Of a stretch of DNA of 64,000 nucleotides, positions 63,503 to 64,000 are shown in pieces. Each line of letters begins with the position of its first letter. The first letter of the stretch is position 1. Below the pieces are notes generated by a model, which did no database searches, was not told the DNA's origin, and saw only the letters and a list, made by a program, of their open reading frames with translations. The translations under genes were made by a program, and so were the position numbers. The DNA comes from Wukongibacter sp050859025 (lineage in GTDB: Bacteria; Bacillota; Clostridia; Peptostreptococcales; Caminicellaceae). The DNA is taken from the NCBI RefSeq assembly GCF_050859025.1, contig NZ_CP138200.1:1488001-1552000 (forward strand), given 5' to 3'.

Positions 63503-64000
63503 ATGTTAGTAGAAAGATATAATCCTCTTGAGGAGAAAATCCTTACTATATTAGATAAGGATGGAAAAGTTATTAATGATGAGTTAGTTCCAGAAATAGA
63601 AAATGAAGAATTGCTTCATATGTACAAAACTATGCTTTTGACAAGAGTGGCTGACACCAAGGCACTACAATATCAAAGGCAAGGTAGAATGCTTACCTAT
63701 GCACCAAATAAGGGACAGGAGGCTGCTCAGGTTGGATCGGCATCAGCTATAGAGAACAGGGATTGGCTTGTACCAGCTTTTAGAGAAATGGGAGCTTGGC
63801 TTTATAAAGGGGTTTCTCTTGAGCAAATATATCTATACTGGTATGGTAGCGAAGAAGGAAGTAGATTCCCAGAAAATATAAAAATGCTTCCTGTATCTGT
63901 TCCAATTGCTTCTCAGCTAAACCATGCTGTAGGAATAGCAATGGCTAGTAATATAAAAGAAGAAGATGAAGTAACCTTAGCCTATGTAGGAGATGGAGGA
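63503..64000 (+). CDS. pdhA: Pyruvate dehydrogenase E1 component, alpha subunit (3' end outside window)
   Basis: ATG 63503 behind AAAGGAGG; the frame stays open for 166 codons to the end of the window. QYQRQGRMLTYAPNKGQEAA, VPAFREMGAWLYKG and QLNHAVGIAMASNIK are characteristic of the PDH/BCKDH E1-alpha family, and the thiamine-diphosphate motif begins at the very end (YVGDGG). Oxidative decarboxylation of pyruvate with E1-beta, E2 and E3, expected downstream. Notable in an anaerobe, where pyruvate:ferredoxin oxidoreductase is the usual enzyme; acetoin or branched-chain substrates are alternatives. Confidence 0.9.
   Translation, partial: MLVERYNPLEEKILTILDKDGKVINDELVPEIENEELLHMYKTMLLTRVADTKALQYQRQGRMLTYAPNKGQEAAQVGSASAIENRDWLVPAFREMGAWLYKGVSLEQIYLYWYGSEEGSRFPENIKMLPVSVPIASQLNHAVGIAMASNIKEEDEVTLAYVGDGG

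Overview
The window is AT-rich, densely coding DNA from an anaerobic low-GC Gram-positive bacterium, most likely class Clostridia/Tissierellia. This rests on the NAD-linked electron-bifurcating [FeFe]-hydrogenase set, strong AGGAGG ribosome sites with frequent TTG/GTG starts, the tig-clpP-clpX-lon-engB block in its Firmicutes order, and the 2-hydroxyacyl-CoA-dehydratase-type iron-sulfur protein. No rRNA or tRNA gene was recognised, and I cannot name the species.

Layout. (1) 1-5144: the end of a sigma-54 activator gene, a large palindrome, then a four-gene hydrogenase operon behind a good -24/-12 (sigma-54) promoter. (2) 5145-16630: a MITE-rich gap, then a polymorphic-toxin locus. It holds a 2342-residue secreted subtilase-RHS fusion with a probable immunity gene, followed by a second RHS 3' cassette with a different toxin tip (DUF6883-like) and its own immunity gene (DUF4926-like). 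(3) 16640-28665: an accessory zone of nested mobile elements (IS256 in RAYT/IS3 debris, an intact RAYT element, an IS110 element with a long 5' non-coding end), secreted proteins, an orphan immunity-like gene and a fragment copied from a gene now at 54.3 kb. (4) 28824-32806: an ABC importer operon ending in a double-cubane-type protein. (5) 32905-36921: a soluble CZB chemoreceptor, a DJ-1/PfpI protein, small and decayed genes. (6) 37265-54170: a CRISPR island with five arrays (about 44 spacers) sharing one repeat, a complete type III-B Cmr operon with an embedded CARF-nuclease (Card1/Can2-like), and cas6. No cas1/cas2 is present. Between arrays 2 and 3 lies a compact convergent module that looks like a type I toxin-antitoxin system of par/Fst architecture. 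(7) 54292-64000: housekeeping genes: an HD hydrolase, CGGC protein, recX, tig, clpP, clpX, lon, engB and the start of a pyruvate dehydrogenase E1-alpha gene.

How it fits together. The hydrogenase genes form one transcription unit, plausibly switched on by the adjacent sigma-54 activator. The Cmr complex would use crRNAs cut by Cas6 from the five arrays. The GGDD-containing Cas10 would make cyclic oligoadenylate that activates the CARF nuclease. Array transcripts end at a shared intrinsic terminator kept after arrays 1, 3 and 4. A 104-bp TA-targeted MITE occurs five times in recognisable full-length form, once inside a CRISPR repeat, where the target-site duplication can be read directly.

The observations most worth following are the candidate type I toxin-antitoxin module between CRISPR arrays, the MITE inside a CRISPR repeat, families of homologous spacers including several complementary to ribosome-binding/start regions, the sigma-54/hydrogenase link, and the exchangeable RHS toxin tips.
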